Notes under the pieces: model-generated
The model's database searches: none
What the model was told of the DNA's origin: nothing
Seen by the model: only the letters and a program-made list of their open reading frames with translations
Shown: positions 55,874 to 63,899 of the stretch, one piece after another
Position numbering within the stretch: position 1 is the first letter of the stretch
How the letters are laid out: each line of letters starts with the position of its first letter
Program-made: the position numbers and the translations under genes
Origin: Flavobacterium orientale
Lineage (GTDB): Bacteria > Bacteroidota > Bacteroidia > Flavobacteriales > Flavobacteriaceae
Direction: 5' to 3'
Assembly: GCF_014638005.1 (NCBI RefSeq)
Contig: NZ_BMFG01000011.1
Coordinates: 52,558-116,557, forward strand
Length of the DNA stretch: 64,000 nt

Positions 55874-55883
55874 TATTTCATTA

Positions 55884-56882
55884 TTAATTAGTGTCGTAAG
55901 GGCTTTTGTAGTTGTGAATTTTATCTTTGTCGGGTGTAATTTTATTAACATCATCCGAGTTATATTTTTTTATTCCTTCTATTATGTTTTTTAAAATTAA
56001 TGTTAGTTGTTTAGATGCTAATGAAAAATTTACTTTATTAGGTGCATCTGGGGTGAACAAATTATCATTTACATCATTAAGTGTCAATTTTTTCCTTTCA
56101 TATAAGACTTTACTTCCTTTTTTTCTTGTGAAATCATTCGCCTCGGCACCAACATCTAAACTTTGGTGATCATCTCCGCCTGATTCTTTGTTTTGAGAGA
56201 TTAGATGAACTAAAAATTCATGAAATGATGTAAATGCTCCATTAGTTTTATTTACATCTTTTGTTTCAGAACTTAAAGATATTCCGTCAGCTCTTAAGTA
56301 AACTGAGCCCGTAATAACGTCGCCTTTTTGAGATTGTGGTACTAATCCAAAAGCGACCATATCAGCAGTCGACTTTTCCTCATTAGATATTTCTTTACCA
56401 AAATTTCTTGCTCCTTTTTGAAAATCATCTACAATAAATAAATTTATAGTAGCCGCAGAACTATAAGTTGCTGAAAAGGAAATATATTGTCCATCTGCAT
56501 CATAACCATCAAAACCCTTTATACCAGTTGTTATTTGATAAATCATTTTGTCAATTAATCCTTTAGATATTATGTCAGATTCGTTAACAACTCTAAAATC
56601 TAAATGTATATGAAAACCTTTATCATTTTTTATGACTTTAAACTCTCTCCCTTCTAATTCAACTCCATCAATAACTCTATTTTCACTAAAAGCATATGGA
56701 CTATTGTGTGGATATTTTTTGAATAGAGGATCCAAACTTAAAAACCTCCCCACCCTAGGATCATGCATCCTAAACGTATAATTTAAGCTATTACCTTCAC
56801 CTTTCACTTCATCGTCTTTCTCCTGACCTTGAAACCCATAGCGATACGATTCAGCACTTCCATGCCTGTTTGGTACCAGCAT
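55884..56882 (-). CDS. Mini-Rhs protein B: Rhs-core head with HExxH protease-like tail
   Basis: A 332-aa protein. Residues 1-47 equal the other cassettes, then [20 protein letters not shown] diverges a little and the border ends [12 protein letters not shown]. The tail has HEFLVH (about residues 220-225, in [14 protein letters not shown]), an HExxH zinc-protease motif, with an HQSLD about 14 residues later. It would act as a metalloprotease toxin. A lipoprotein immunity candidate follows. A cassette promoter and hairpin lie upstream. Confidence 0.83.
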   Translation of the reverse strand: MLVPNRHGSAESYRYGFQGQEKDDEVKGEGNSLNYTFRMHDPRVGRFLSLDPLFKKYPHNSPYAFSENRVIDGVELEGREFKVIKNDKGFHIHLDFRVVNESDIISKGLIDKMIYQITTGIKGFDGYDADGQYISFSATYSSAATINLFIVDDFQKGARNFGKEISNEEKSTADMVAFGLVPQSQKGDVITGSVYLRADGISLSSETKDVNKTNGAFTSFHEFLVHLISQNKESGGDDHQSLDVGAEANDFTRKKGSKVLYERKKLTLNDVNDNLFTPDAPNKVNFSLASKQLTLILKNIIEGIKKYNSDDVNKITPDKDKIHNYKSPYDTN

Positions 56883-56893
56883 TCCAAAAGGAT
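56727..56893 (-). repeat. Shared Rhs head, copy B
   Basis: Same block as copy A, with 47 identical codon products before it diverges at RF-LSLDP. Upstream homology ends at TATCCTTTTGGA. Confidence 0.93.
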
Positions 56894-56909
56894 AAAAACA
56901 TTTTATATC

Positions 56910-56927
56910 AGAACGTAATCAAAAATA
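56910..56927 (-). promoter_or_regulatory. Cassette B promoter (-7 box and ACGTTCT)
   Basis: On the minus strand TATTTTTG (56920-56927), 3 bp, ACGTTCT (56910-56916). The box lies 37 bp before the ATG. It matches TAnnTTTG. Confidence 0.65.
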
Positions 56928-56929
56928 TG

Positions 56930-56958
56930 AAAAAACCACTAATTGAAGTTGTAGTTTT
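56930..56958 (-). terminator. Hairpin terminator before cassette B promoter
   Basis: On the minus strand AAAACTAC pairs with GTGGTTTT (one G-T pair), followed by T. It would end transcripts coming from the cassette C immunity gene. Confidence 0.7.
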
Positions 56959-57096
56959 TCTCAAGGAGGTTTAAAATACTCAAGGAGTAACTTAAAAGTT
57001 GATTATATTTCACTCAGCATAAAAGGGTAAAAAATAAACTAGAAAAATCTTATAGAAAATTTCAGACATGTTGTCCTACATTAAAATTCCATCTAA

Positions 57097-57537
57097 CTAA
57101 TCTAAACTTACATAAATGTTTATCTTTTTCTTAAAAACTACAATTTTTTCATTACATCTAGCTGGTTCCCAAACACTGTTCTTTATGATTTCAAGGGCAT
57201 CCTTATCTAAGCTATTTAATTCATTACTATCACTACCTAAAAAATTTGCTGAACTTACTAAGCCATCTTTTTCAATTATAAATTCAAATGAGAATTTAAG
57301 TTTTACTTCTTCATTATTAAAATTTCTTTTTATTAAAATTTCTTGAATTAAATATTTTGTAAAGTCACTATGTCCCTTAAATTTTGGAGGAGTATCAGTC
57401 TTATAATAAATCAATTTATTATGATTCTCAGAAACATCTATTAGACACTTATCGTCAACAATTTTATTGTTTGTTTTAATTATTGTACATCCAATAAATT
57501 GTGTACAAATCAAAATAGGAATTATAAATTTTCTCAT
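57097..57537 (-). CDS. TonB-C-like lipoprotein, immunity candidate for mini-Rhs C
   Basis: A 146-aa lipoprotein (lipobox FIGC, about Cys17). The second half (KFSFEFIIEKDGLVSSANFL to IIKNSVWEPAR then VVFKKKINIYVSL) matches the TonB C-terminal domain layout (FxVxxDGxVxxxxxxxS..LDxxAlxii...WxPA). There is no TonB transmembrane or proline linker, so this is not an energy transducer. It starts 9 bp after cassette C's stop codon. Confidence 0.78.
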   Translation of the reverse strand: MRKFIIPILICTQFIGCTIIKTNNKIVDDKCLIDVSENHNKLIYYKTDTPPKFKGHSDFTKYLIQEILIKRNFNNEEVKLKFSFEFIIEKDGLVSSANFLGSDSNELNSLDKDALEIIKNSVWEPARCNEKIVVFKKKINIYVSLD

Positions 57538-57546
57538 AAATGAATC

Positions 57547-58533
57547 TTATTTTTTTTCAACATCTTCTCCTGGAGTATTTAACCAATAATCCTCGAAATA
57601 TTTTTTATAGTTGGACAGTACCTCATTTGAATTTAACTTACTATCATATACAGGCATAACACCGTAACCTTGCATCTGTAATTCAATTTCACTTTTCATT
57701 AACTTTATTTGATCTTGTGTTATAAAGATTGGTCTCTTTGAACTCCATAAATCTTTCAACTTTTGACCATCTATAGTGATGAGTCCATAATTCATAATAT
57801 TATAAAAAATATTAGGATCTGTTGTAGAAGTAGTCTGATAATTATTTTTACCCAAACTTAATAATTTTGTATCTAATCCTTGTGTTTTTTCAAAGGGATG
57901 TTCAAATCTTAAAGTATGGAATAATTCATGAACAGCATCTTCTGCCAATTCATTTGGTGTTTTTACTGACCCATCTTTATTAAATATATTTAATGAAATA
58001 GATCCATATGTTGCAAAACCGGCAATCATGGGCTGCTCCATTGTACCCTTATGTTCTTGACCAAAAAGACTAATGGATGGTATTAATCTTTCTGAACTAC
58101 TTCCACCGTTAAAAGAAACCGAGCCACTTATAGAACCATTTGAAGAAAGATTTAAAGTCTGATTAAATTGTACACTAATTGCATTCTGATACATTAATAT
58201 TTGCTCCTTAGTAAAATTGACAGTTTCTTTATCAAAATCAAAACTTACATTTACACTAACTTCTGTTTTGTCATCTCTAATTGCCAAATCCCACTCCCTG
58301 CCTTCAAGTTCAATACCGTCTATAGTTCTATTTTCAGAAAAAGCATATGAACTATTCCAGGGGAAAGCTTTAAATGAAGGATCCACCGCAAAAAACCTCC
58401 CCACCCTAGGATCATGCATCCTAAACGTATAATTCAAACTATTGCCTTCACCTTTCACCTCATCATCTTTCTCCTGACCCTGAAACCCATAGCGGTAGGA
58501 TTCAGCACTTCCATGTCGGTTAGGCACCAGCAT
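57547..58533 (-). CDS. Mini-Rhs protein C: Rhs-core head with metzincin-like protease tail
   Basis: A 328-aa protein with the shared head (1-53) and border ([20 protein letters not shown]). The tail carries [12 protein letters not shown] (about residues 201-212), an HExxHxxxxxH zinc site with Arg where metzincins usually have Gly. About 40 residues later NIMNYG forms the Met-turn expected of metzincins. It is therefore probably an active zinc protease toxin. Two stop codons (TAA TAA) sit in frame 7-8 codons before the ATG, proving an independent start. Confidence 0.86.
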   Translation of the reverse strand: MLVPNRHGSAESYRYGFQGQEKDDEVKGEGNSLNYTFRMHDPRVGRFFAVDPSFKAFPWNSSYAFSENRTIDGIELEGREWDLAIRDDKTEVSVNVSFDFDKETVNFTKEQILMYQNAISVQFNQTLNLSSNGSISGSVSFNGGSSSERLIPSISLFGQEHKGTMEQPMIAGFATYGSISLNIFNKDGSVKTPNELAEDAVHELFHTLRFEHPFEKTQGLDTKLLSLGKNNYQTTSTTDPNIFYNIMNYGLITIDGQKLKDLWSSKRPIFITQDQIKLMKSEIELQMQGYGVMPVYDSKLNSNEVLSNYKKYFEDYWLNTPGEDVEKK

Positions 58534-58544
58534 TCCAAAGGAAT
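58378..58544 (-). repeat. Shared Rhs head, copy C
   Basis: 52 codons with the same product as copies A, D and E, preceded by TCCTTTGGA. Confidence 0.95.
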
Positions 58545-58557
58545 GAGTGTGTTATTA

Positions 58558-58576
58558 AGAACGTAAGGTAAAAATA
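58558..58576 (-). promoter_or_regulatory. Cassette C promoter
   Basis: On the minus strand TTTG (end of the hairpin's T-run), 17 bp, TATTTTTA (58569-58576), then ACGTTCT (58558-58564). The box lies 35 bp before the ATG. Cassette D has nearly the same sequence. Confidence 0.65.
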
Positions 58577-58594
58577 CACTTTATTTTTAAATAC

Positions 58595-58622
58595 AAAAAG
58601 CAACTCCAAAAAGTTGCTTTTT
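58595..58622. terminator. AGCAACT-type hairpin before cassette C
   Basis: AAAAAGCAACT pairs with AGTTGCTTTTT around a 6-nt loop. It ends transcripts from the cassette D immunity gene, and its T-run merges into the C promoter. Confidence 0.82.
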
Positions 58623-58658
58623 GGTTATTTAGGTGATAAATGAAAATATCCATAACCA

Positions 58659-58949
58659 TTAGTAACTCCAGCCAATAATTTCATTTATCTCTCCAGTTCC
58701 GATTAAATTAGGCCACTCATAAAATCTGAATTTTGTGCCATTACTAATAGTTTTAAAAGGTTCATCTGTGTAAAAGTATATTTCTACTTCAGATGTTTCG
58801 CCTTTTTCTAATTTTCCTTTAATAATTCCTGAGGTTTTTATATCATTACCAAAATCAAATAAAGGTTTATAGCCATTATCTATAGGCCAAGTTCTTAAAC
58901 TATTAGCAGAAAAAGTAATCTTAGCTTTTATTATAAATAATTCAATCAT
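58659..58949 (-). CDS. EF-Tu domain-like protein, immunity candidate for mini-Rhs D
   Basis: A 96-aa cytosolic protein (MIELFIIKAKITFSANSLRT). The pattern IKAKITF, NGYKPLFDFGND, then GKLEKGETSEVEIYFYTDEP and FRFYEWPNLIGTGEI resembles the small beta-barrel domains 2/3 of EF-Tu (KAEVxxL ... GYRPQFYF ... G.V.E). I chose this ATG because it falls 2 bp after D's stop; six earlier codons are open. A cytosolic immunity protein fits a toxin acting in the cytosol. Confidence 0.7.
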   Translation of the reverse strand: MIELFIIKAKITFSANSLRTWPIDNGYKPLFDFGNDIKTSGIIKGKLEKGETSEVEIYFYTDEPFKTISNGTKFRFYEWPNLIGTGEINEIIGWSY

Positions 58950-58951
58950 AT

Positions 58952-60031
58952 TTAATTTTTTATCCAAGGATGATTCGGTAGTGGCATAGCATCAATAACA
59001 GATGTGTTTTTTAAATTTAATTTTTTAAATAAATTATTAGGTACAGAAATTCCCTCCATTAAATCCATTTCTGTTCTAAAAAGTAATGTTTCATATTTTG
59101 TATTAATAGAGGTTTTAATAATAAAAAAAGGTTTGTTGTCCGCCTGATAGAACAAACGACCAAAATTTGATGCATCCTCCGCTGATGTAGCAAATAATTT
59201 TCCTGTTTCATATCCTCCTTTATTTCTAAACCCCATATTCGCAATATCTATTAATTCATCACCAGAAATTGCTCTAAACAGATCAACACTTTTCCCTCTG
59301 TTCAAAGCAAAGCCTTTTAAACCTAAACCCATTCCAAAAACTGGAGAAGAGAAATCCATCGATTCTGTATGACCTGTTGCTGTATAATAAAGGGCCTTAT
59401 TGAAAGAATTTATCTCGTGCGCTCCTATTTGAGAGAGTATATCCATAGGATCACCTGAAGAACCGTCAAAAACTCTAGAGGTCAAAAAATAATTTAGATT
59501 TTGACTAATCATCCTCTCCGGTCCCGGATTCCCTATTAACTTTTTCGCAGATTTCCAGCAAGTTCCTGTTGACCAACCATTCGCATAAGCTGCATCAAGT
59601 GCAAACGGCATAACAACCTCTTTATAATCGTCATTAGTGTACCAACCTGAAGCTGTTGTTTTAGTTCCTGAATGCCAACTCCATTCTTGATAACTCAATA
59701 AAAAACTTAAAGCATCACCTGGATTATCAGTAACCAAACTATAATCAAATGCAGATCCCTTTTGATTTTCTCTAGACCCTGGCTCAGCAGGCTCTAGACC
59801 CTCTAACTCTACCATATCAATGACACGATTACCACTAAATTGATATGGCGAATAAAAGGGGTATTTAGGAGCTAACGGATCCACCGCAAAAAACCTCCCC
59901 ACCCTAGGATCATGCATCCTAAACGTATAATTCAAGCTATTTCCTTCCCCTTTCACCTCATCATCTTTCTCCTGACCCTGAAACCCATAGCGGTAGGATT
60001 CAGCACTACCATGGCGGTTTGGCACTAGCAT
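58952..60031 (-). CDS. Mini-Rhs protein D: Rhs-core head with possible ADP-ribosyltransferase tail
   Basis: A 359-aa protein with shared head, then the second border type YPFYSPYQFSGNRVIDMVELEGLEPA. The last 100 residues read KSVDLFRAISGDELIDIANMG, KLFATSAEDASNFGRLFY and NTKYETLLFR, then MEGISVPNNLF. An opening Arg, a central 'FATS.EDA..FG' strand and a late acidic turn are the layout of ADP-ribosyltransferase-type toxins (R-S-E class). That fold call is inference. Immunity gene 2 bp downstream. Confidence 0.78.
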   Translation of the reverse strand: MLVPNRHGSAESYRYGFQGQEKDDEVKGEGNSLNYTFRMHDPRVGRFFAVDPLAPKYPFYSPYQFSGNRVIDMVELEGLEPAEPGSRENQKGSAFDYSLVTDNPGDALSFLLSYQEWSWHSGTKTTASGWYTNDDYKEVVMPFALDAAYANGWSTGTCWKSAKKLIGNPGPERMISQNLNYFLTSRVFDGSSGDPMDILSQIGAHEINSFNKALYYTATGHTESMDFSSPVFGMGLGLKGFALNRGKSVDLFRAISGDELIDIANMGFRNKGGYETGKLFATSAEDASNFGRLFYQADNKPFFIIKTSINTKYETLLFRTEMDLMEGISVPNNLFKKLNLKNTSVIDAMPLPNHPWIKN

Positions 60032-60042
60032 TCCAAAAGAAT
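59876..60042 (-). repeat. Shared Rhs head, copy D
   Basis: 52 codons with the same product as copies A, C and E, preceded by TTCTTTTGGA (an Ile/Leu-type change from TATCC). Confidence 0.95.
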
Positions 60043-60055
60043 GGAATTATTTAAA

Positions 60056-60074
60056 AGAACGTGAAGTAAAAATA
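60056..60074 (-). promoter_or_regulatory. Cassette D promoter
   Basis: On the minus strand TTTG, 18 bp, TATTTTTA (60067-60074), then ACGTTCT (60056-60062). The box lies 35 bp before the ATG, the same distance as in cassette C. AAAAATAAAGT is shared with C in the spacer. Confidence 0.65.
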
Positions 60075-60093
60075 AACTTTATTTTTATATAAC

Positions 60094-60119
60094 AAATGCA
60101 ACTATAAAGAGTTGCTTTT
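60094..60119. terminator. AGCAACT-type hairpin before cassette D
   Basis: AAATGCAACT pairs with AGTTGCTTTT (one mismatch). Same family as the hairpins at 55354 and 58595. Confidence 0.75.
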
Positions 60120-60215
60120 GGTTTTTACTTAATTGGTAAACGAAAGGATTCGCACCATCCCTTTGAACTATTTTTTTAGGAAAATTATTTCCCCTTTTTA
60201 TCTATATTACAGGCT

Positions 60216-61289
60216 CTATAATTCAGCTAATAAATCTCTAAACCATGTCAATTCATTTTGAGAGTATTTTTCCTTATACAAATGGTATTTCTTCACATAG
60301 GAATCTTCTTTGATTTTTTCCAGATAAACCAGTTCAAAACCTTGATTCATATAGTTTTCACCAAACCTGATTTTTGATTTTTCGATATAATTGACTACTT
60401 CAATATATTTTCTTGTTTTTAAATAAAATAAAGTTATTTGATTATATGAATTGATTTCATCATGACTACCTACTATTTCCTTAAATAAAGTTTCTGAAGA
60501 CTCATAAAGATTCATGTCAAAGAATAACCATGCTTTTTCAAGTAAAACATCGACAAATTGATTATTAGTTGAAATAGATTTATCGTAATAGAACATTGCC
60601 TCTTCATAATTATTTAGATGGTAATGATTAATATATCCTATAAAATAATAAGCTTCCTCTGTAATTCCAATTTCAAGAGATCCATTAAAAATTTTTATTG
60701 CATTATCTATTTCATTACAGTTTAAAAATGCATTTCCTAAAAAATTTAGTATATCAGAATCCACATAACTCTGAGGTAATTGTAGTAATTGATTTATAAT
60801 GTCGGAACAATTTGTAATTAAATCTAATCTTTGGGCTCTTAATAAAATTGCCTCATAAAAATTCTCATCTATAGAAATTGCGTCTTCTAAATAACCCCAA
60901 GCTAAATAGTCAATTTCTTTTTTTTCATAAAGTTTAAAAAGCTCTAACCTTAACCATTTATTATTTCGTTGATTATCTACTACTAAATAACTTTCCAACA
61001 TCTTAATCAATTGGTCTATATCAGTTTCATTACTTAATTGAACCAAACTTTTTACCATTAGAAAAAATGAATTTTTTTCAAAATCTTCAGATATATTTAA
61101 GGTCAATAATGCATCATTAGCAGTTTTTATTTGGTTTGTTTTATATAATGAATAAATATAAAAGGCCTTAAGTTCTTTTATTTCACCATGTTTGTTTGTA
61201 AATTCTTCTACATAATTTACATCAATAATTATATTATCAGTTATATACCGCTCTATTTCATAAATTTCTCTTTTCATAACTACTGACAT
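60216..61289 (-). CDS. TPR-repeat protein, immunity candidate for mini-Rhs E
   Basis: A 357-aa cytosolic protein with repeated helix pairs of TPR type (NNYEEAMFYYDKSISTNNQF, NEIDNAIKIFNGSLEIGITE, KEIDYLAWGYLEDAISIDEN). It has no signal peptide. Its ATG follows E's TAA stop with no gap (TAA ATG), so translation is coupled. Helical-repeat immunity proteins that wrap a toxin are plausible, but function here is inferred from position only. Confidence 0.75.
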   Translation of the reverse strand: MSVVMKREIYEIERYITDNIIIDVNYVEEFTNKHGEIKELKAFYIYSLYKTNQIKTANDALLTLNISEDFEKNSFFLMVKSLVQLSNETDIDQLIKMLESYLVVDNQRNNKWLRLELFKLYEKKEIDYLAWGYLEDAISIDENFYEAILLRAQRLDLITNCSDIINQLLQLPQSYVDSDILNFLGNAFLNCNEIDNAIKIFNGSLEIGITEEAYYFIGYINHYHLNNYEEAMFYYDKSISTNNQFVDVLLEKAWLFFDMNLYESSETLFKEIVGSHDEINSYNQITLFYLKTRKYIEVVNYIEKSKIRFGENYMNQGFELVYLEKIKEDSYVKKYHLYKEKYSQNELTWFRDLLAEL

Positions 61290-62219
61290 TTAATATCCCT
61301 GGTTAAAAACTGGCAACTCTTTTACTTCTATCATTATTTCTTTACTATCTCCATTTTTTTTAGCTTCTTCAAAAATTCTATTTACTAACTCGACAGGTGA
61401 AGGTCCAAGCTCAATTTTTGCCGTTAATCTTGCAGATGTAAGATTTGTACCAAATAAATCTTCATCCTTATAATCTTTTAGTTTTTCAACAACTAATTGA
61501 TTAAACACTTTTTGATAAGCTGATTCGGCTATCGTTAATTTAAATTGCATTATTCCATCAAATTGATACTCACTACTTACAGAAATATATGTATTTGTTT
61601 CCTCAATTCTCCCATGAATTTCAACTTTTTTAACCGATAAGTTGTAATTCTCTTTTAAATCGTTGATAAAATTTGCCCAAATGCCAAGATTCTCTAAGTG
61701 TTTAGTTTCCACTCCACTAGGATTTGGCTCGCCCGTTTGTGAATTAAAAGTCCTTGGATTTAAGTTATACTTTGCAATAAATTCATTCATGTTTCTTTCT
61801 GCATTACGTTGTGCAATTGTATTTTTAATTCTAAAAGATGGACTAAAACCTAAGACGCGATTAACTGCCCTCATTGAAGCATATGAGCCACCACTTCCGC
61901 CTCTCAAATAATTATTTACTCTTTTAATTGCAGGCCTCATTCTGGATGGTCGATTAGCTCTAGCATTTGAATGGGCAGGTTCTAATCCTTCTAATTCGAC
62001 CATATCAAGGACACGATTACCACTAAAAGAATATGGAGAATACCATGGATATTCAGAAGCTAGTGGATCCACTGCAAAAAACCTCCCCACTCTCGGATCA
62101 TGCATCCTAAACGTATAATTCAAGCTATTGCCTTCCCCCTTAACCTCATCATCTTTCTCCTGACCCTGAAACCCATAGCGGTAGGATTCAGCACTACCGT
62201 GTCGGTTTGGCACCAGCAT
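61290..62219 (-). CDS. Mini-Rhs protein E: Rhs-core head with unknown tail
   Basis: A 309-aa protein with shared head and border YPWYSPYSFSGNRVLDMVELEGLEPA. The tail is basic at first (ARANRPSRMRPAIKRVNNYL), has RTFNSQTGEPNPSGVETKHL, and ends in a beta-rich section (AKIELGPSPVELVNRIFEEA). No catalytic motif is certain. The start of the tail resembles nuclease-type Rhs tips in its Arg/Asn content, but that is weak. The immunity candidate is a TPR protein, suggesting a cytosolic target. Confidence 0.8.
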   Translation of the reverse strand: MLVPNRHGSAESYRYGFQGQEKDDEVKGEGNSLNYTFRMHDPRVGRFFAVDPLASEYPWYSPYSFSGNRVLDMVELEGLEPAHSNARANRPSRMRPAIKRVNNYLRGGSGGSYASMRAVNRVLGFSPSFRIKNTIAQRNAERNMNEFIAKYNLNPRTFNSQTGEPNPSGVETKHLENLGIWANFINDLKENYNLSVKKVEIHGRIEETNTYISVSSEYQFDGIMQFKLTIAESAYQKVFNQLVVEKLKDYKDEDLFGTNLTSARLTAKIELGPSPVELVNRIFEEAKKNGDSKEIMIEVKELPVFNQGY

Positions 62220-62230
62220 TCCAAAAGGAT
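62064..62230 (-). repeat. Shared Rhs head, copy E
   Basis: 52 codons. Against copy A there are eight base-pair-level codon changes and all eight are synonymous. Confidence 0.95.
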
Positions 62231-62243
62231 AAACGTATTTTTA

Positions 62244-62261
62244 AGAACGTATTCAAATATA
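62244..62261 (-). promoter_or_regulatory. Cassette E promoter
   Basis: On the minus strand TATATTTG (62254-62261), an exact TAnnTTTG match, 3 bp, ACGTTCT (62244-62250). The box lies 34 bp before the ATG. Confidence 0.7.
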
Positions 62262-62264
62262 TGA

Positions 62265-62291
62265 AAGAAACCACAATTTAAAATCGTGGTT
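62265..62291 (-). terminator. Hairpin before cassette E
   Basis: On the minus strand AACCAC pairs with GTGGTT (62286-62291 with 62269-62274), followed by T-rich sequence. Its stem resembles the one before cassette B. Confidence 0.65.
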
Positions 62292-62455
62292 ATGATTTTA
62301 GCTTCGAGATCAGGAAATCATCAAAGAGTAATAAACTATTGGGAGAATACTTAAAACTTAAACTCCATTATATATTTGTAAATCCATTTATGTTATAATC
62401 CCTATTTTTAAGAGAACATTATGCTAAGTAGATTGAAAAAAGAATAAGTTCCAGC

Positions 62456-63034
62456 TTATTTAGCTTCTAATATTAAAACATTACCACCAGAATTTTCTAT
62501 GTAATATATAATTTTTTCAAAATCATCTAAAATTCGTTTATTCGAATTATTAATAAAGAATTCAACTCTGAAATTTTTTTTTGATTTCTTAAATATAAAA
62601 ATATATAAATAAGATTTAAACTCCTTTTCGTTTGTTCTTAATATATAATTTTCATCTTTTTTTTCTTGAAAATTATATTTCCTAAATACTTCAATATCAT
62701 GATTGGATTTAATTTTTTCTAGATCATACTCTTTTATATAATATTCTGTCAATACTTTTAGGGGAATATTTTCTTCATCAAAAACACTTTCATTGAAAAA
62801 TAAAAAATTATTATTATCTGAATCTATAAAGAAATGAAAATCTCTAGGTTCTCCACTTAAAAAGCTTAAATTTTTATAATTTTTATTTAAAAAAAATTTA
62901 TAATCTACTTTAGTGTAATATTTTGGTATTACAATTAAATTTTCAGATTCTTTTTTATCTTCTTTACAAGAAAGAAAGCATATTAAAAGAAAACATAAAT
63001 TAGTGTTAAATATTTTTTTTCTAAAAACTTCCAT
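62456..63034 (-). CDS. Lipoprotein immunity candidate for Rhs tail F
   Basis: A 192-aa lipoprotein starting MEVFRKKIFNTNLCFLLICF with lipobox FLSC. It overlaps the 3' end of tail F by 14 bp, the tight coupling typical of toxin-immunity pairs. The mature part is extremely AT-rich (many Lys, Asn, Phe, Ile) and has no recognised family. Since F has no start codon, this gene may be transcribed alone or not at all. Confidence 0.68.
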   Translation of the reverse strand: MEVFRKKIFNTNLCFLLICFLSCKEDKKESENLIVIPKYYTKVDYKFFLNKNYKNLSFLSGEPRDFHFFIDSDNNNFLFFNESVFDEENIPLKVLTEYYIKEYDLEKIKSNHDIEVFRKYNFQEKKDENYILRTNEKEFKSYLYIFIFKKSKKNFRVEFFINNSNKRILDDFEKIIYYIENSGGNVLILEAK

Positions 63035-63881
63035 CTTCTTTTCTTGGACCAATTTTACTCTTATTTCTCATATAATTATCTTTCGGCTTGTTTTTTCCAA
63101 AATGTTTCTCCATTCTTTTGGCATAAGTTGGATTATTTTTAGGTTTAAAAGTATCTTCAATTTTCGCTATATTTCTATCTGGTTTTTCTAAAGTCCCACT
63201 AAGTGGACTAACAGCAAGTACTTCCGGATTCACAGATCTAGCTATTACCCCCAGTCTTTTTACCAATACATTTTCATTAACCTCAACAAATTTATAATCT
63301 TCATCAATATTTGCATTGTGATCATTGTAAACTGTTCTATCCAAATTTGCTCCCATACCAGCATTATGACCAGTTGCATGCAATATTATATACGAAGTAG
63401 TATTAATAATATCAGTCTTAAGATTTTCTGAAAGACTTTTTAATTGATCGGATTTAATTAATAAACCTTCACCATTTAGTGTGGCTAATTCATAATTTTC
63501 ATTATTATTAATTTCTTCCGAAGTGACATTTTTGCTGATATCATTATAATTATTTGGTTTCTTTCCAAATTCTTTTACGATGTCTTTCGTATCTCCAATT
63601 AGTATAAATGAATCTGTTTTATCTAGGTTATTTGAATTAAATTCTCCCCCTTTTTCAGGGTTAAAGACTTTTACTCTTGTTTCAAGTCCAAAACTCTCTA
63701 AAACTTTATTTGTTTCTTTTATTATTTCATTAAGATCCTTAACAGTTAAACTATTATATGCTGAAGGTAAGATTACTAAATAAATTATATTATCCTTACC
63801 ATCTGGGTCAACATAAATTATTGGATTATTATTTACGTAAGCATAAGGAGAGGAATTTGGATGAATTATCGGAGGGAGTGT
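63021..63881 (-). pseudogene. Rhs tail F, 5'-truncated, no start codon
   Basis: An open frame of 286 codons after a TGA (63882-63884). It begins LPPIIHPNSSPYAYVNNNP and continues IIYVDPDGKD, the end of an Rhs core of a different type from A-E. No ATG, GTG or TTG occurs before a TTG at 63383, well inside the tail. The tail has LHATGHNAGMGAN: a zinc-protease-like HxxxHxxG in which the catalytic Glu is Ala (GCA instead of GAA) and the third His is missing. It looks like a silent or decayed tip, or a donor cassette for recombination. Confidence 0.65.
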
Positions 63882-63899
63882 TCAATAAACTGTGTCATT

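Noticed and set aside
57097..57537. TonB energy transducer
   Set aside because: It has a lipobox instead of a membrane anchor and no proline linker; only the C-terminal fold is shared.
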